DNA of 64,000 nt from Bacteroidota bacterium (GCA_018902795.1 JAHIQD010000002.1:248001-312000), one strand, 5' to 3'. Shown: positions 7,795 to 17,457, counted from the first letter of the stretch. Numbers and translations: made by a program. The notes: generated by a model from the letters alone, not told the origin.

Positions 7795-9549
7795 ATGTTC
7801 CGAACCCACACCAACGGCGAATTATCGCTTCATCATCTCAACGAAAACATTACCCTTTCCGGCTGGGTTCAAACTATCCGTGATAAAGGATTTATGATTT
7901 GGATTGACCTTCGTGACCGTTACGGAATTACCCAGCTCGTGTTCGATCAGGACCGTTCCTCTGCAGCATTAATGGAAGAAGCGAAAAAGCTAGGGCGTGA
8001 ATTCGTGATTCAGGTTGAAGGAAAAGTAATTGAAAGAGTTTCGAAAAACCCGAATATTCCTACAGGCGAAATTGAAATTTTAGTTGAAAAACTTACTGTT
8101 TTAAATGAATCCCAGCTTCCGCCATTTACAATAGAAGACCAAACCGACGGTGGAGAGGAGCTGAGAATGAAATACAGATATTTGGATATCCGTAGAAATC
8201 CGGTGAAAGACAAACTGATTTTCCGTCATAAAATGGCACAGAAGGTTAGAAATTATCTTTCTGATCAGAATTTCATCGAAGTTGAAACACCTGTTCTCAT
8301 TAAATCTACACCCGAAGGGGCAAGAGATTTCGTGGTTCCAAGCAGAATGAATCCGGGACAGTTTTACGCACTTCCACAGTCGCCGCAAACCTTTAAACAG
8401 TTATTGATGATTGGCGGAATGGACCGTTATTTCCAGATCGTAAAATGTTTCCGTGACGAAGATTTAAGAGCTGACAGACAGCCCGAATTTACCCAGATCG
8501 ATTGCGAAATGGCTTTCGTAGAGCAGGAAGATGTTTTGGAAATCTTCGAAGGAATGACGGCAACTTTATTGAAAGATATTGCCGGAAAAGAATTCGGAAA
8601 GTTCCCCAGAATGACTTTCGAGGATGCCATGAAAAATTACGGAAACGACAAACCGGATATTAGATTCGGGATGAAATTCGTGGAAGTAAACGAATTGGTT
8701 AAAGGAAAGGATTTTAAAATATTTGATGATGCCGAGTTGGTGGTCGGAATTAATGTGGAAGGCTGCGCAGATTACACCAGAAAACAAATCGATGAACTGA
8801 TTGACTGGGTAAAACGTCCACAAGTTGGCGCTTCCGGAATGGTATGGATTAAATTCCAGAACGATGGCGTTGTTACTTCTTCCGTAAATAAATTTTACAG
8901 TGAAGAAGATTTAAAGAAAATTACAGAAAAATTCGGGGCAAAAGAAGGAGATTTAATCTTCTTAATGTCCGGAAACGAAAATAAGGTCAGAACCCAACTT
9001 TCCGCTCTGAGAATGGAATTGGGGAACCGTTTAGGTTTAAGAAATCCAAAAGAATTCGCCCCACTTTGGGTCATCGATTTCCCACTTTTGGAATGGGACG
9101 AAGAAACCGGAAGATATCACGCGATGCACCATCCGTTTACTTCTCCAAAGCCTGAAGATGTTCATTTGTTGCAAACCGAACCTGGCAAAGCAAGAGCAAA
9201 CGCCTACGATTTAGTGTTGAACGGAAACGAAATCGGTGGCGGATCGGTAAGGATTTTCGATAAAGATTTGCAGTCTAAAATGTTTGATTTGCTTGGTTTC
9301 ACGAAAGAAGATGCAGAAGCACAGTTCGGATTCCTGATGAATGCTTTTAAATTCGGAGCGCCGCCTCACGCAGGTTTGGCCTTCGGTTTCGATAGATTAG
9401 TTGCTATTTTAGACGGAAACGAAGTCATCAGAGATTATATCGCTTTCCCGAAAAATAATTCCGGCAGAGATGTGATGATTGATGCGCCGAGTAAAATTGC
9501 GGATGAGCAGTTGAATGAGTTGGAATTGAGGTTAAATCTAAAATCTTAG
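7795..9549 (+). CDS. aspS: Aspartate--tRNA ligase
   Basis: Class II aminoacyl-tRNA synthetase charging tRNA-Asp in the cytoplasm. The 584 residues hold an N-terminal OB-fold anticodon domain (ITLSGWVQTIRDKGFMIWIDLRD). Motif 2 is FRDEDLRADRQPEFTQID, a bacterial insertion (GAD) domain lies near residues 280-400, and motif 3 is GLAFGFDRLVAIL. This is the bacterial-type length, so discriminating or non-discriminating status cannot be read directly. No gatC-linked genes are nearby. Confidence 0.97.
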   Translation: MFRTHTNGELSLHHLNENITLSGWVQTIRDKGFMIWIDLRDRYGITQLVFDQDRSSAALMEEAKKLGREFVIQVEGKVIERVSKNPNIPTGEIEILVEKLTVLNESQLPPFTIEDQTDGGEELRMKYRYLDIRRNPVKDKLIFRHKMAQKVRNYLSDQNFIEVETPVLIKSTPEGARDFVVPSRMNPGQFYALPQSPQTFKQLLMIGGMDRYFQIVKCFRDEDLRADRQPEFTQIDCEMAFVEQEDVLEIFEGMTATLLKDIAGKEFGKFPRMTFEDAMKNYGNDKPDIRFGMKFVEVNELVKGKDFKIFDDAELVVGINVEGCADYTRKQIDELIDWVKRPQVGASGMVWIKFQNDGVVTSSVNKFYSEEDLKKITEKFGAKEGDLIFLMSGNENKVRTQLSALRMELGNRLGLRNPKEFAPLWVIDFPLLEWDEETGRYHAMHHPFTSPKPEDVHLLQTEPGKARANAYDLVLNGNEIGGGSVRIFDKDLQSKMFDLLGFTKEDAEAQFGFLMNAFKFGAPPHAGLAFGFDRLVAILDGNEVIRDYIAFPKNNSGRDVMIDAPSKIADEQLNELELRLNLKS

Positions 9550-9607
9550 GTGAAGGAAAAATTTGAAATATGGCTTATCATCTTTGCAATTCATAATATT
9601 ATTATTT

Positions 9608-10147
9608 ATGCGACATGAAAATTTAATTTTTACAATTCCTTTAAATGAGGTGCATTATCGAAAACAATTAGATATTTTCTTCAAAAATCAATGGAAAAAC
9701 GGGATTTCGGAAATTAAAAGAACTCTAATTTATTTAGTAATTGCAGGATTTTTAACATATCTTACTATAAAGGGGAATGATAACTTAAAATATATTTTCT
9801 TTGGTGTATGTTTGATTTTTTTATCCATTATTTATGTTTTAGTTTTTAATTATTTTAAATCAAAGAAAACATATAAGAAAAAAATAAATGAGTTCGTAAA
9901 TTATTTGAAATCGATAGAAAACCATGCAACTGTAGAACTTTCTGAAGAAGCTTTTTCTTTTAAAAATAAACATCAAGAATTCAAAACAATATGGGAAACA
10001 ACCAATTATCAATATTATGATAGTATTCTAATTCTGAATTCTGAATTTTCAAACAATTCATTTATGTTTGATGAAATAGATTTAGGACCTGAAAATTTCC
10101 AAAAATTAGAATCCTTTGTTAAGCAAAAATCAAAACCTAAATCCTGA
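9608..10147 (+). CDS. YcxB-like membrane protein
   Basis: About 179 residues from the ATG at 9608 (MRHENLIFTIP). An in-frame ATG 15 codons earlier adds an unlikely hydrophobic stretch. Two membrane helices lie close together (LIYLVIAGFLTYLTI and YIFFGVCLIFLSIIYVLVF), followed by a cytoplasmic part with ATVELSEEAFSFKNKHQEFKT and YYDSILILNS. That is the pattern of YcxB-like C-terminal proteins. Function unknown. It is visibly more AT-rich than aspS and recQ on either side, which may mean transfer or relaxed selection. Confidence 0.6.
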   Translation: MRHENLIFTIPLNEVHYRKQLDIFFKNQWKNGISEIKRTLIYLVIAGFLTYLTIKGNDNLKYIFFGVCLIFLSIIYVLVFNYFKSKKTYKKKINEFVNYLKSIENHATVELSEEAFSFKNKHQEFKTIWETTNYQYYDSILILNSEFSNNSFMFDEIDLGPENFQKLESFVKQKSKPKS

Positions 10148-10175
10148 CATTTCGTCGGGATTTCTTATTTTTACC
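10139..10175 (+). terminator. Terminator after the YcxB-like gene
   Basis: AAATCC and GGATTT arms enclose a short stem-loop covering the stop codon; a run ending in ATTTTT follows. Confidence 0.6.
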
Positions 10176-10194
10176 ATAACACAAATTTTGATCT

Positions 10195-12387
10195 ATGGAA
10201 ATTTCTTCACAAATACTTCAGCAGTATTTTGGTTACGATCGTTTCAGACCTAACCAAGCCAGTGCGGTTAACAATGTAATTGCAAAAAAGGATACGTTTG
10301 TACTCATGCCAACCGGTGGCGGAAAATCTTTGTGCTATCAGGTTCCGGCATTGGCTTTGGACGGAACAGCAATTGTGGTTTCGCCTTTAATCGCTTTGAT
10401 GAAAGACCAGGTTGATGCTTTGCGTGCAAATGGAGTTTCTGCAGCCTATATGAATTCTTCGATGAATCCTTTTGAGCAAAATGAAACTCTACATCACTTA
10501 AAAGAAGGAAAACTCAAACTTCTATACGTTGCGCCCGAAAAACTGAGTGCAGACAATGGTTCGTTTTTAAACTTAATAAAAGGCATCAATATTTCCTTAT
10601 TTGCAGTTGATGAGGCGCATTGTGTATCGCATTGGGGACACGATTTCCGTCCGGATTATTTATTCTTGAATGGCTTAAAAAGACAATTTCCACAAATCCC
10701 AATCATCGCACTCACTGCAAGTGCTGATGAAATTACAAGGCAGGACATCATTAAACAGCTCAATCTTCAAGAACCCACTGTTTTAATTTCATCTTTTGAC
10801 AGACCCAATATTAAATATTTTGTTCAGCCAAAACAATCCGTTTTAAGTCATATTATTCAATACCTGAATGATCATCCGAATGATTCAGGAATTATCTACT
10901 GTCTATCCCGGAGAGGAACGGAAGATATGGCAAATAACCTTAAAGAAAACGGCATCAATGCAGCATTTTATCATGCCGGAATTTCTTCATCGGAACGGGC
11001 GCAGGTTCAGGATAATTTCATCAAAGATAAAATAAGGGTAATGGTTGCTACCATTGCATTTGGAATGGGAATCGACAAAAGCAATGTGCGTTTTGTAATG
11101 CACGCCGACCTTCCCAAAAACATAGAAAGCTACTACCAGGAAACCGGTAGAGCCGGCAGAGATGGTTTGCCAAGCGAAGCCATATTATTTTACTCCAATG
11201 CCGACATGATAAAGTTGAGAAGGTTTGCAATGACCGAAGGCAACGAGGAGCATTCTACATTGATGTTGCGAAAATTACAACATATGACCGATTTTGCTGA
11301 GATGCAAAAATGCAGACGACAGTATCTGATGGAATATTTTGGAGAACCGCATCCTGGAAATTGCAATTCCTGTGATTATTGTCTCAGTGATTTTGAAAAT
11401 TGGGACGCCACTATTGATGCTCAGAAATTATTGAGTGCCGTTTTCCGTTTGAAAGAACGCTATGGAAAAAATTTGATTATCGATTTTCTTCGTGGATCAA
11501 AAGGAGCTAAAATCACGGATTACATGCGCTGTTTACCAACTTATGGAATTGGTAATAACGCTGATAAAACGTATTGGCAAAATTTAATAAAACAGTTAAT
11601 ACTTCATGATTTCTTACGCGAATCGGCTGAAGAATTTTCTGTATTAAAACTGACAGAAAAAAGTAAAGAAGTTTTATTTAACAATAAAAAAGTTAACTTA
11701 CAAAAAGTAAAACAGTTTGCCAAAGCAGTGACTGTAGCAGAAATAGAAAATTCTTACCTGAAAAATGAAATCGCAGAACATGCGGAATTATTTGATGAAT
11801 TGAGAGTTTTAAGAAGACAGCAAGCTGAGAAAGAAAATGTGCCACCTTATGTTATTTTTTCTGACGTCACATTGCTGGAATTAGCAAGTTATCTCCCCAA
11901 TACCAAAGAAGAACTGAACCAGATCAGTGGTTTCGGAGCTTTTAAAATAGAGAAATACGGGGAAATATTTTTAGATGTTATCTCAGATTTTTGCGCCAGA
12001 CATAATCTGAGCAGTAAAATAACCGAGAAAACACCTAAAAAACAAAGTGCACCAAAAAAAGCAAATAAATACGAAGCGGGAACTTATACCACAACTTTCC
12101 AAATGTACAGAGCCGGCAACAGCATAGAAGAAATTGCAAAAATCCGGAATCTGTCCGTAAATACCATTCAAAATCACTTAGCCAATTTTGTAGAAGTAGG
12201 AACAATTGAAGCAAGCGAATTGATGGATATCAATAAAATAAATCCTATCATTTCTATCGCAAAGTCTCAAACTCTTACCTCTTTAAAAGCCATTAAGGAC
12301 GAATTAGGTGAAGAATTTTCATATTTTGAAATCAATATTGCTGTTGCGTTTTATAAATGGCAGGAAAAACAAAAACGTGGTTTATAG
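10195..12387 (+). CDS. recQ: ATP-dependent DNA helicase RecQ
   Basis: 3'-5' superfamily 2 helicase for recombination and fork repair. Visible in order: the N-terminal RecQ motif FGYDRFRPNQ, Walker A PTGGGKSLCYQ, box II VDEAHCVSHWGHDFRPDY, motif VI QETGRAGRDG, the zinc-binding cysteines in MQKCRRQYL and GNCNSCDYC, a winged-helix RQC region, and an HRDC domain (SYLPNTKEELNQISGFG). A C-terminal helix-turn-helix-like region (GNSIEEIAKIRNLSVNTIQNHL) completes 730 residues. That is the usual length in Bacteroidota. Confidence 0.96.
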   Translation: MEISSQILQQYFGYDRFRPNQASAVNNVIAKKDTFVLMPTGGGKSLCYQVPALALDGTAIVVSPLIALMKDQVDALRANGVSAAYMNSSMNPFEQNETLHHLKEGKLKLLYVAPEKLSADNGSFLNLIKGINISLFAVDEAHCVSHWGHDFRPDYLFLNGLKRQFPQIPIIALTASADEITRQDIIKQLNLQEPTVLISSFDRPNIKYFVQPKQSVLSHIIQYLNDHPNDSGIIYCLSRRGTEDMANNLKENGINAAFYHAGISSSERAQVQDNFIKDKIRVMVATIAFGMGIDKSNVRFVMHADLPKNIESYYQETGRAGRDGLPSEAILFYSNADMIKLRRFAMTEGNEEHSTLMLRKLQHMTDFAEMQKCRRQYLMEYFGEPHPGNCNSCDYCLSDFENWDATIDAQKLLSAVFRLKERYGKNLIIDFLRGSKGAKITDYMRCLPTYGIGNNADKTYWQNLIKQLILHDFLRESAEEFSVLKLTEKSKEVLFNNKKVNLQKVKQFAKAVTVAEIENSYLKNEIAEHAELFDELRVLRRQQAEKENVPPYVIFSDVTLLELASYLPNTKEELNQISGFGAFKIEKYGEIFLDVISDFCARHNLSSKITEKTPKKQSAPKKANKYEAGTYTTTFQMYRAGNSIEEIAKIRNLSVNTIQNHLANFVEVGTIEASELMDINKINPIISIAKSQTLTSLKAIKDELGEEFSYFEINIAVAFYKWQEKQKRGL

Positions 12388-12482
12388 ATGTGATTATTTT
12401 AATATAAAATGAAGTTGAACTTTTCATACGGCGAAAGGAATAGCAAAATTTAATATTGTATGGTAAAATTATACTGCATTTT

Positions 12483-13208
12483 TCACGGCATTTTCGCTAC
12501 CAAAAACTCAGGAGATAATTTTAGAATCCAATAAATTATTTTCCACTTCCAATTTGGGACAATGCTGAATGAATTTCCAGCGTTGACGATATGTTTAGCG
12601 ACGTACTCCGGCTTCATGATTAAAGATTTATTCAGCGATAAACCTTCATTGATTTTGGTATTGATATAACCGCTCACGATTACATTGACGACGATATTTC
12701 TAGAACTTAAATCCTGACGCAAGCCCGTAAGATAAGTGGTGAAAGCCGCTTTTGTACTTCCGTAAATATAATTGCTCTTGCGTCCACGAACTCCGGAAAG
12801 CGAAGACAAACCGATAATTCTTTCCAAATTTTTGTTGGAGAAATCATTTACAATAATGTTTAAAACTGAAACGGCGCCGGCGTAATTCACCTTCACCATC
12901 TGAAAGGCATCATTAAAATTGTTGCGCACATCTTCATTCTGTCTTAAAAATCCTGCAGCGTAAATCACAATGTGAGGTTTCGCGGGCAATTCCTTATAAA
13001 AATTCTGATGTGATGAAAAATTAGTTGCATCAAAATAAATAACCTGAACTTGATCTTCCAGCTGATGTTCAAGAACAAAATTCTTCAGGGAAACTAAATC
13101 TCTTGACGCTGCCAAAACGAAAAAGCCCTTTTCTGCATACTGAATAAGGCATTGTTTAGCAACATCGGAATTAGCGCCTAAAAAGAGAACGGTTTTCTGC
13201 GTGTTCAT
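12483..13208 (-). CDS. Short-chain dehydrogenase/reductase
   Basis: 241-residue Rossmann oxidoreductase. It has the cofactor loop FLGANSDVAKQ, the NAG-like segment YAAGFLRQ, and the catalytic Ser (GLSSLSGVRG) and YGSTK tetrad. The divergent GANSDVAK loop resembles the SDRs related to decaprenylphosphoryl-ribose epimerase subunit DprE2, but the substrate is unknown. It is the last gene of the leftward PaaZ operon, 11 bases after the enoyl-CoA hydratase. Confidence 0.8.
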   Translation of the reverse strand: MNTQKTVLFLGANSDVAKQCLIQYAEKGFFVLAASRDLVSLKNFVLEHQLEDQVQVIYFDATNFSSHQNFYKELPAKPHIVIYAAGFLRQNEDVRNNFNDAFQMVKVNYAGAVSVLNIIVNDFSNKNLERIIGLSSLSGVRGRKSNYIYGSTKAAFTTYLTGLRQDLSSRNIVVNVIVSGYINTKINEGLSLNKSLIMKPEYVAKHIVNAGNSFSIVPNWKWKIIYWILKLSPEFLVAKMP

Positions 13209-13219
13209 TTGAAATTAAA

Positions 13220-13987
13220 CTATTTCGCTCTCAGCCTTTCTTTAATCAATTCAATATTTTTCTTAGCCGAATCTTCCAGGATCAAACTTGCGCTCATGTG
13301 AATTCTCTCCGGCATGAGGTTTTCGAAATGTTCCGTTCCTTCCCAGGAAACTTTTTTAATCAAAGCCAAAGCGTCCGAACTTCTGTGAGAAAGTTTTTCT
13401 AAAAAAAGCTGAAGCTCCGCATCCATTTCCGCAATAGTCGCGGATACTGAATGATAAACATCGTGTTTTTCGCACCATTCTGCACTTCTGAAATCTGCAT
13501 CGATCGACATCGCTGAATAAGCTGACTTTCCGATTTTTCTTTCAACATATGGCCCGATTACAAAAGGTCCGATTCCTAAATTCAATTCTGTCAAAGCCAT
13601 CGCAGCATCGTTCGTAGCAAAACAGTAATCTGCAGCACAGGCAATTCCAACGCCGCCACCGGTAGTTTTTCCCTGAACGCGAACGATGACTAATTTTCCG
13701 CAATTGCGCATTGCATTGAGAACTTTTGCGAAACCGCCAAAGAATTTTTTTGATGCTTCAAGTTCTTCAATAGAAAGAAGCTCATCAAAACTGGCTCCCG
13801 CGCAAAAGGCTTTTTCCCCGGCAGATTTTAAAAGAATGGCTTTAACCTCTGGCTTTGCGCCTTCATCAAGAATAGTTTGTGCCAATTTTTCCAGGATTTC
13901 TCCGGGTAATGAATTACTTTTTTCCGTTCCGAAAGTGATTTCGGAGATTTGATTTTTGACTTCTGTATTTACGAATCCGTTGTTCAT
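13220..13987 (-). CDS. Enoyl-CoA hydratase/isomerase family protein
   Basis: 255-residue crotonase-fold enzyme. The oxyanion-hole segments are AFCAGASFDEL and GKTTGGGVGIACAADY, and a Glu in ALTELNLGIGP occupies the region of the catalytic acid. Its place next to PaaZ suggests work on CoA thioesters of the same pathway (PaaF/PaaG-like), but no specific substrate can be read. It overlaps the DNA glycosylase-like gene upstream by 4 bases (ATGA), so translation is probably coupled. Confidence 0.85.
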   Translation of the reverse strand: MNNGFVNTEVKNQISEITFGTEKSNSLPGEILEKLAQTILDEGAKPEVKAILLKSAGEKAFCAGASFDELLSIEELEASKKFFGGFAKVLNAMRNCGKLVIVRVQGKTTGGGVGIACAADYCFATNDAAMALTELNLGIGPFVIGPYVERKIGKSAYSAMSIDADFRSAEWCEKHDVYHSVSATIAEMDAELQLFLEKLSHRSSDALALIKKVSWEGTEHFENLMPERIHMSASLILEDSAKKNIELIKERLRAK

Positions 13988-14673
13988 GAGTTTTTATTTA
14001 GGGCAATTAAATATTTGTCTATGTATAGTTCTTTTTCCTTGCTTTTATATTGTTGGATATACCTGGGATGTTCTAAAACGGTCATTTTATCGAAAAACTT
14101 TTCCTCACGGTTGATCTTCTCAATGAAAGCCGCATTCTTTTTTCCTAAAATAAAAACCTCAGAAGTATCCAAACCTAAACTGATATGATTTTTTAAACTT
14201 TGAACCATAAAGGGTCTTACCGTTTGAAAAAGGTCTTTGTCATCATAATAGTTGGCGTTTAAACCGCCTCTCGCTGTCTTCCTGATGATGGCTAAGGGAA
14301 ACGGAGAATTGATATAAAATTTGCTGTAAAATCTTTCCGGACCGCCAAAATTTTCGATGACGTCGTACAAAAATACGGAAGAAATTTCATGCGTGTGCGC
14401 CGATTTCATTTCGATTCCACAAACGGTTTCCAGTCTTTTGGTATCAGTAAACGGAACACCTGTAACTCCCGCCCCGTGACGGCTTGGATTGATTCCGATG
14501 ATGAATTTGCGCTGATTCTGGTCATTGTAAAACTTCTCATAGAACGCCGACATCACCGTTAAAGTTTCGGGATTATCGAAAAAGGGATTAAGCAGGTCGA
14601 AGCCATCAGGAAGTTTCCCTGAATATTTTAATTCTTTATTAAACGCGACTACTTTTTCCCCAAAGGTTCTCAT
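13984..14673 (-). CDS. SMUG2-type uracil-DNA glycosylase family protein
   Basis: 229 residues of the DUF4918/SMUG2 group in the uracil-DNA glycosylase superfamily. The catalytic-pocket motif is FIIGINPSRHGAGVTGVPFTD (about 57-77), and the second superfamily motif is seen as LEHPRYI (about 197-203). Known SMUG-type enzymes excise uracil or deaminated bases from DNA. It sits oddly inside a catabolic operon: one base after paaZ and overlapping the hydratase gene by four. Nothing in it suggests truncation. Confidence 0.8.
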   Translation of the reverse strand: MRTFGEKVVAFNKELKYSGKLPDGFDLLNPFFDNPETLTVMSAFYEKFYNDQNQRKFIIGINPSRHGAGVTGVPFTDTKRLETVCGIEMKSAHTHEISSVFLYDVIENFGGPERFYSKFYINSPFPLAIIRKTARGGLNANYYDDKDLFQTVRPFMVQSLKNHISLGLDTSEVFILGKKNAAFIEKINREEKFFDKMTVLEHPRYIQQYKSKEKELYIDKYLIALNKNS

Positions 14674-14674
14674 A

Positions 14675-17164
14675 CTAAATCAATCCAAACTGCTCAAAAT
14701 GGTGCGTGAAATGTTTGCGGTGAAACAGTTCCCACATTTCTTTACCTATATTGCAGAACAGCGGATGGGTATGCTCTGCCAAAGGATTTTCGCGGTAATA
14801 AATGAGATATTTTTTGAGGCTTTCAATAAATTTTTCTTTAGCCTGTTCGAGATTTTTGTATCGTAAGGGCGCGTTTTCGTTTTCCGGTAATCCTTCAAAC
14901 TTTAAATCTCTGGTAATTGCTTTTTCCTTGTACAGCCAGTCGCGAAGTTTTTCCAGTTGTTCTTCGTCTTTTGTGCGGCATTCCATACGCTCTTCGCCGA
15001 CGGACATTTTCAGGAAATCTTCCAAGTGTTCCAGCATATTCTGAGGCGTCATGATTCCCCACTTTGGCTGAGAATTTTGGGTCAAACCATTTAGCTGTTT
15101 TTGAATATTCTTTAAATTCAGATCTAAAAACTGAGATTTTTTCGCCACCAAAGTAAGAATGGTAGCAACACAAACGATCTCCTCGCGCTGATTCACCACT
15201 TCCACCAGCCATTTTACAACACCACTCGGGATGTTTCTACCTTTCACCCCTTTGTTAATTTTTTCTTTCGCTGTTAAATAAACAGTAATCGTGTCGCCGG
15301 CGTAAACAGGTTTAAAGAAACTCGCATTTTCCAGGCCGTAATTTGCGATAACAGGACCTTTTTTCCCGGAGACAAACAGACCGGCCGCCGCGGAAAGGAT
15401 GAAATATCCGTGAGCCACCGTTTGATCGAAAATAGTTCCGTTCAAACTTGTAGCATCCGTGTGTGCGTAGAAATGATCCCACGACACATTGGAAAAGTTT
15501 ACGATATCAGCTTCAGTAACCGTTCTTCCGGCAGTTTCTAAAGAATCTCCGATTTCCACTTCCTCGAAATATTTCCTGAAAGGATGTTTATCGGAAAAAT
15601 GCTGCGTTGCACCCTGCTGGTAAATTTTCGTAATTGCTGTCAGAATATCCGGTGAACCCTGAATTGCTGTTTTTTGTAGGAAAAAATGAAGACCGTTCAA
15701 GCCGCCCATTTCTTCGCCACCTCCTGCTCTTCCGGGACCGCCATGCATCAAAGTTGGCAGCGGCGAACCGTGGCCGGTAGATTCTTTGGCATTATCGCGG
15801 TTAAGAACGAAAATTCTTCCGTGGGACGAAGCCATCTTCCAGGAAGTTTCCGCTACGAATTTTTCGTCGTGAGAAATAATGGAACCTACCAAACTTCCTT
15901 TTCCGCGTTTTGCAAGTGCGGCAGCTTCTTCCGCATCTTTGTACGGCATTATTGTGGAAACCGGTCCGAAAGCTTCCACTTCATGGGAAGCATTTTTTTC
16001 GAAAGGTTTATCGTTGTAAAAAACTTTTGGCGACATAAAAGCGCCATTTTCATAATCTGCGTCGACAAGTTCATGTTTACCATCGTAAACGAGTTCTGTT
16101 TCGGCTTTTAAAAGTTCAATTTTGCTTTCTAAAACCGCCATTTCTTTTTTACCCACAATGGAACCCATTCGGGTTTCCCGGTTTAATGGATTTCCGATTT
16201 TAGTCTGGTCCAGAGCTTTGCCTAAAGCATTCTGAACATCGCCCACTAAATTTTCCGGCACAATAATTCTGCGGATTGCGGTACATTTTTGTCCCGCTTT
16301 TGTAGTCATTTCGGTGCGGACTTCTTTAATAAAAAGGTCGAATTCCGGAGTTCCGGGTTTTGCATCTAATCCTAAAATAGAACAGTTCAGAGAATCTGCT
16401 TCCATATTGAACCGAACGGCATTCGACGAAATGGAAGGCAAAGATTTTAATTTTTTTCCTGTGGACGCGGAACCTGTGAAAAGTACGGAATCACCGTCCT
16501 GAACGTAATCGAGAATATTTCCGGGCTCGCCACAAACCAACTGTATTGCTCCTTCGGGAAGGATTCCGCTTTCAATCATATCCTGAAAAACAGCATTCGT
16601 AAGATATGAACCGGGAGTTGCAGGTTTTACGATGCTTGGAACTCCGGCTAAAAGTGAGGTTGATAATTTTTCCATCATTCCCCAAACCGGAAAATTATAG
16701 GCATTAATCTGTACAGAAACTCCTTCGCTTGGCGTTAAAATATGCGTTCCGATGAAAGTTCCGTTGGCGGAAAGTTTCTGTGTGTCGCCATCCACCCAAA
16801 AAGGCGTGTTCGGCAACATTCTTTTAGCCAAACCGGAATAAGCGAAAAAAGTTCCGAAACCTCCTTCAATATCTACCCAGGAATCAGCGTGCGTTGCACC
16901 GGTTTTATAGGACAGATCGTAATATTTCTTTTTTCTTTCTAATAAATACAAAGCTACTTTTTTCAACATTTCGCCACGATCATAGAATGTCATGGAGGAA
17001 AGATTTTTATAACCAACGGTTCTTCCGTAATGCAATGCACCTTCAAAATCGATTCCTTCCGTATCTGAAACCGCGACTAATTCGCCGTTAACCGCATTGT
17101 AAAGTGGAATTTCATTTCCTAAGCCGTCGACCCATTGGCCGTGTATGTAATTTTTGAGTTTCAT
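14675..17164 (-). CDS. paaZ: PaaZ-like bifunctional aldehyde dehydrogenase/MaoC hydratase with extra C-terminal DinB-like domain
   Basis: 829 residues against about 680 for E. coli PaaZ. Residues 1 to about 510 form the aldehyde dehydrogenase part, with the base Glu in FNMEADSLN and catalytic Cys in KAGQKCTAIRR. About 530-676 form the MaoC hydratase part, with WDHFYAHTD and VAHGYFILSAAAGLF. PaaZ opens the oxepin-CoA ring of phenylacetyl-CoA breakdown and oxidises the aldehyde. From residue 677 on, a separate helical domain resembles DUF1569/DinB proteins, with His at about 713, 818 and 821/822 that could bind a metal. No paaABCDE epoxidase genes are in the window. Confidence 0.9.
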   Translation of the reverse strand: MKLKNYIHGQWVDGLGNEIPLYNAVNGELVAVSDTEGIDFEGALHYGRTVGYKNLSSMTFYDRGEMLKKVALYLLERKKKYYDLSYKTGATHADSWVDIEGGFGTFFAYSGLAKRMLPNTPFWVDGDTQKLSANGTFIGTHILTPSEGVSVQINAYNFPVWGMMEKLSTSLLAGVPSIVKPATPGSYLTNAVFQDMIESGILPEGAIQLVCGEPGNILDYVQDGDSVLFTGSASTGKKLKSLPSISSNAVRFNMEADSLNCSILGLDAKPGTPEFDLFIKEVRTEMTTKAGQKCTAIRRIIVPENLVGDVQNALGKALDQTKIGNPLNRETRMGSIVGKKEMAVLESKIELLKAETELVYDGKHELVDADYENGAFMSPKVFYNDKPFEKNASHEVEAFGPVSTIMPYKDAEEAAALAKRGKGSLVGSIISHDEKFVAETSWKMASSHGRIFVLNRDNAKESTGHGSPLPTLMHGGPGRAGGGEEMGGLNGLHFFLQKTAIQGSPDILTAITKIYQQGATQHFSDKHPFRKYFEEVEIGDSLETAGRTVTEADIVNFSNVSWDHFYAHTDATSLNGTIFDQTVAHGYFILSAAAGLFVSGKKGPVIANYGLENASFFKPVYAGDTITVYLTAKEKINKGVKGRNIPSGVVKWLVEVVNQREEIVCVATILTLVAKKSQFLDLNLKNIQKQLNGLTQNSQPKWGIMTPQNMLEHLEDFLKMSVGEERMECRTKDEEQLEKLRDWLYKEKAITRDLKFEGLPENENAPLRYKNLEQAKEKFIESLKKYLIYYRENPLAEHTHPLFCNIGKEMWELFHRKHFTHHFEQFGLI

Positions 17165-17175
17165 ATGTTGAAGTG

Positions 17176-17457
17176 TTACTGAGCTTTTTTGGAGATTTTG
17201 ATGTTTCTTATGACGAATTTAATGAGGAGATAAAGCATCAATAAAATGACCGCAATATCAACCGTAATAACAATGGATGAAAAAAAATCGATAAAAGTAC
17301 TTTTCTGTTCTAAACCTGCAGCCTGTTCTTTCCCTTCGGAATGTTGAAGCGTATCTGCAATTCCAATTCCTGCTTTCAGTGCGTAATATGCAGCAAAATT
17401 AAGGGTTGTGAGGATTAGAACGGCGATGATGATTTTGGGTTTTGAGAGTCTGAACAT
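17176..17457 (-). CDS. Small two-helix membrane protein
   Basis: 93 residues, not recognised. One helix near the N-terminus (IIIAVLILTTLNFAAYYAL) and a second near the C-terminus (IVITVDIAVILLMLYLLIKFV) flank a short polar loop; the end is basic. It lies 11 bases upstream of paaZ and would be the first gene of that five-gene leftward run. A TACTTTTC sequence upstream is one base off the -7 consensus. Confidence 0.6.
   Translation of the reverse strand: MFRLSKPKIIIAVLILTTLNFAAYYALKAGIGIADTLQHSEGKEQAAGLEQKSTFIDFFSSIVITVDIAVILLMLYLLIKFVIRNIKISKKAQ

Noticed and set aside
14675..15140. Separate gene for the C-terminal PaaZ extension
   Set aside because: The frame is continuous from the MaoC domain with no stop and no start-like ATG at the border.
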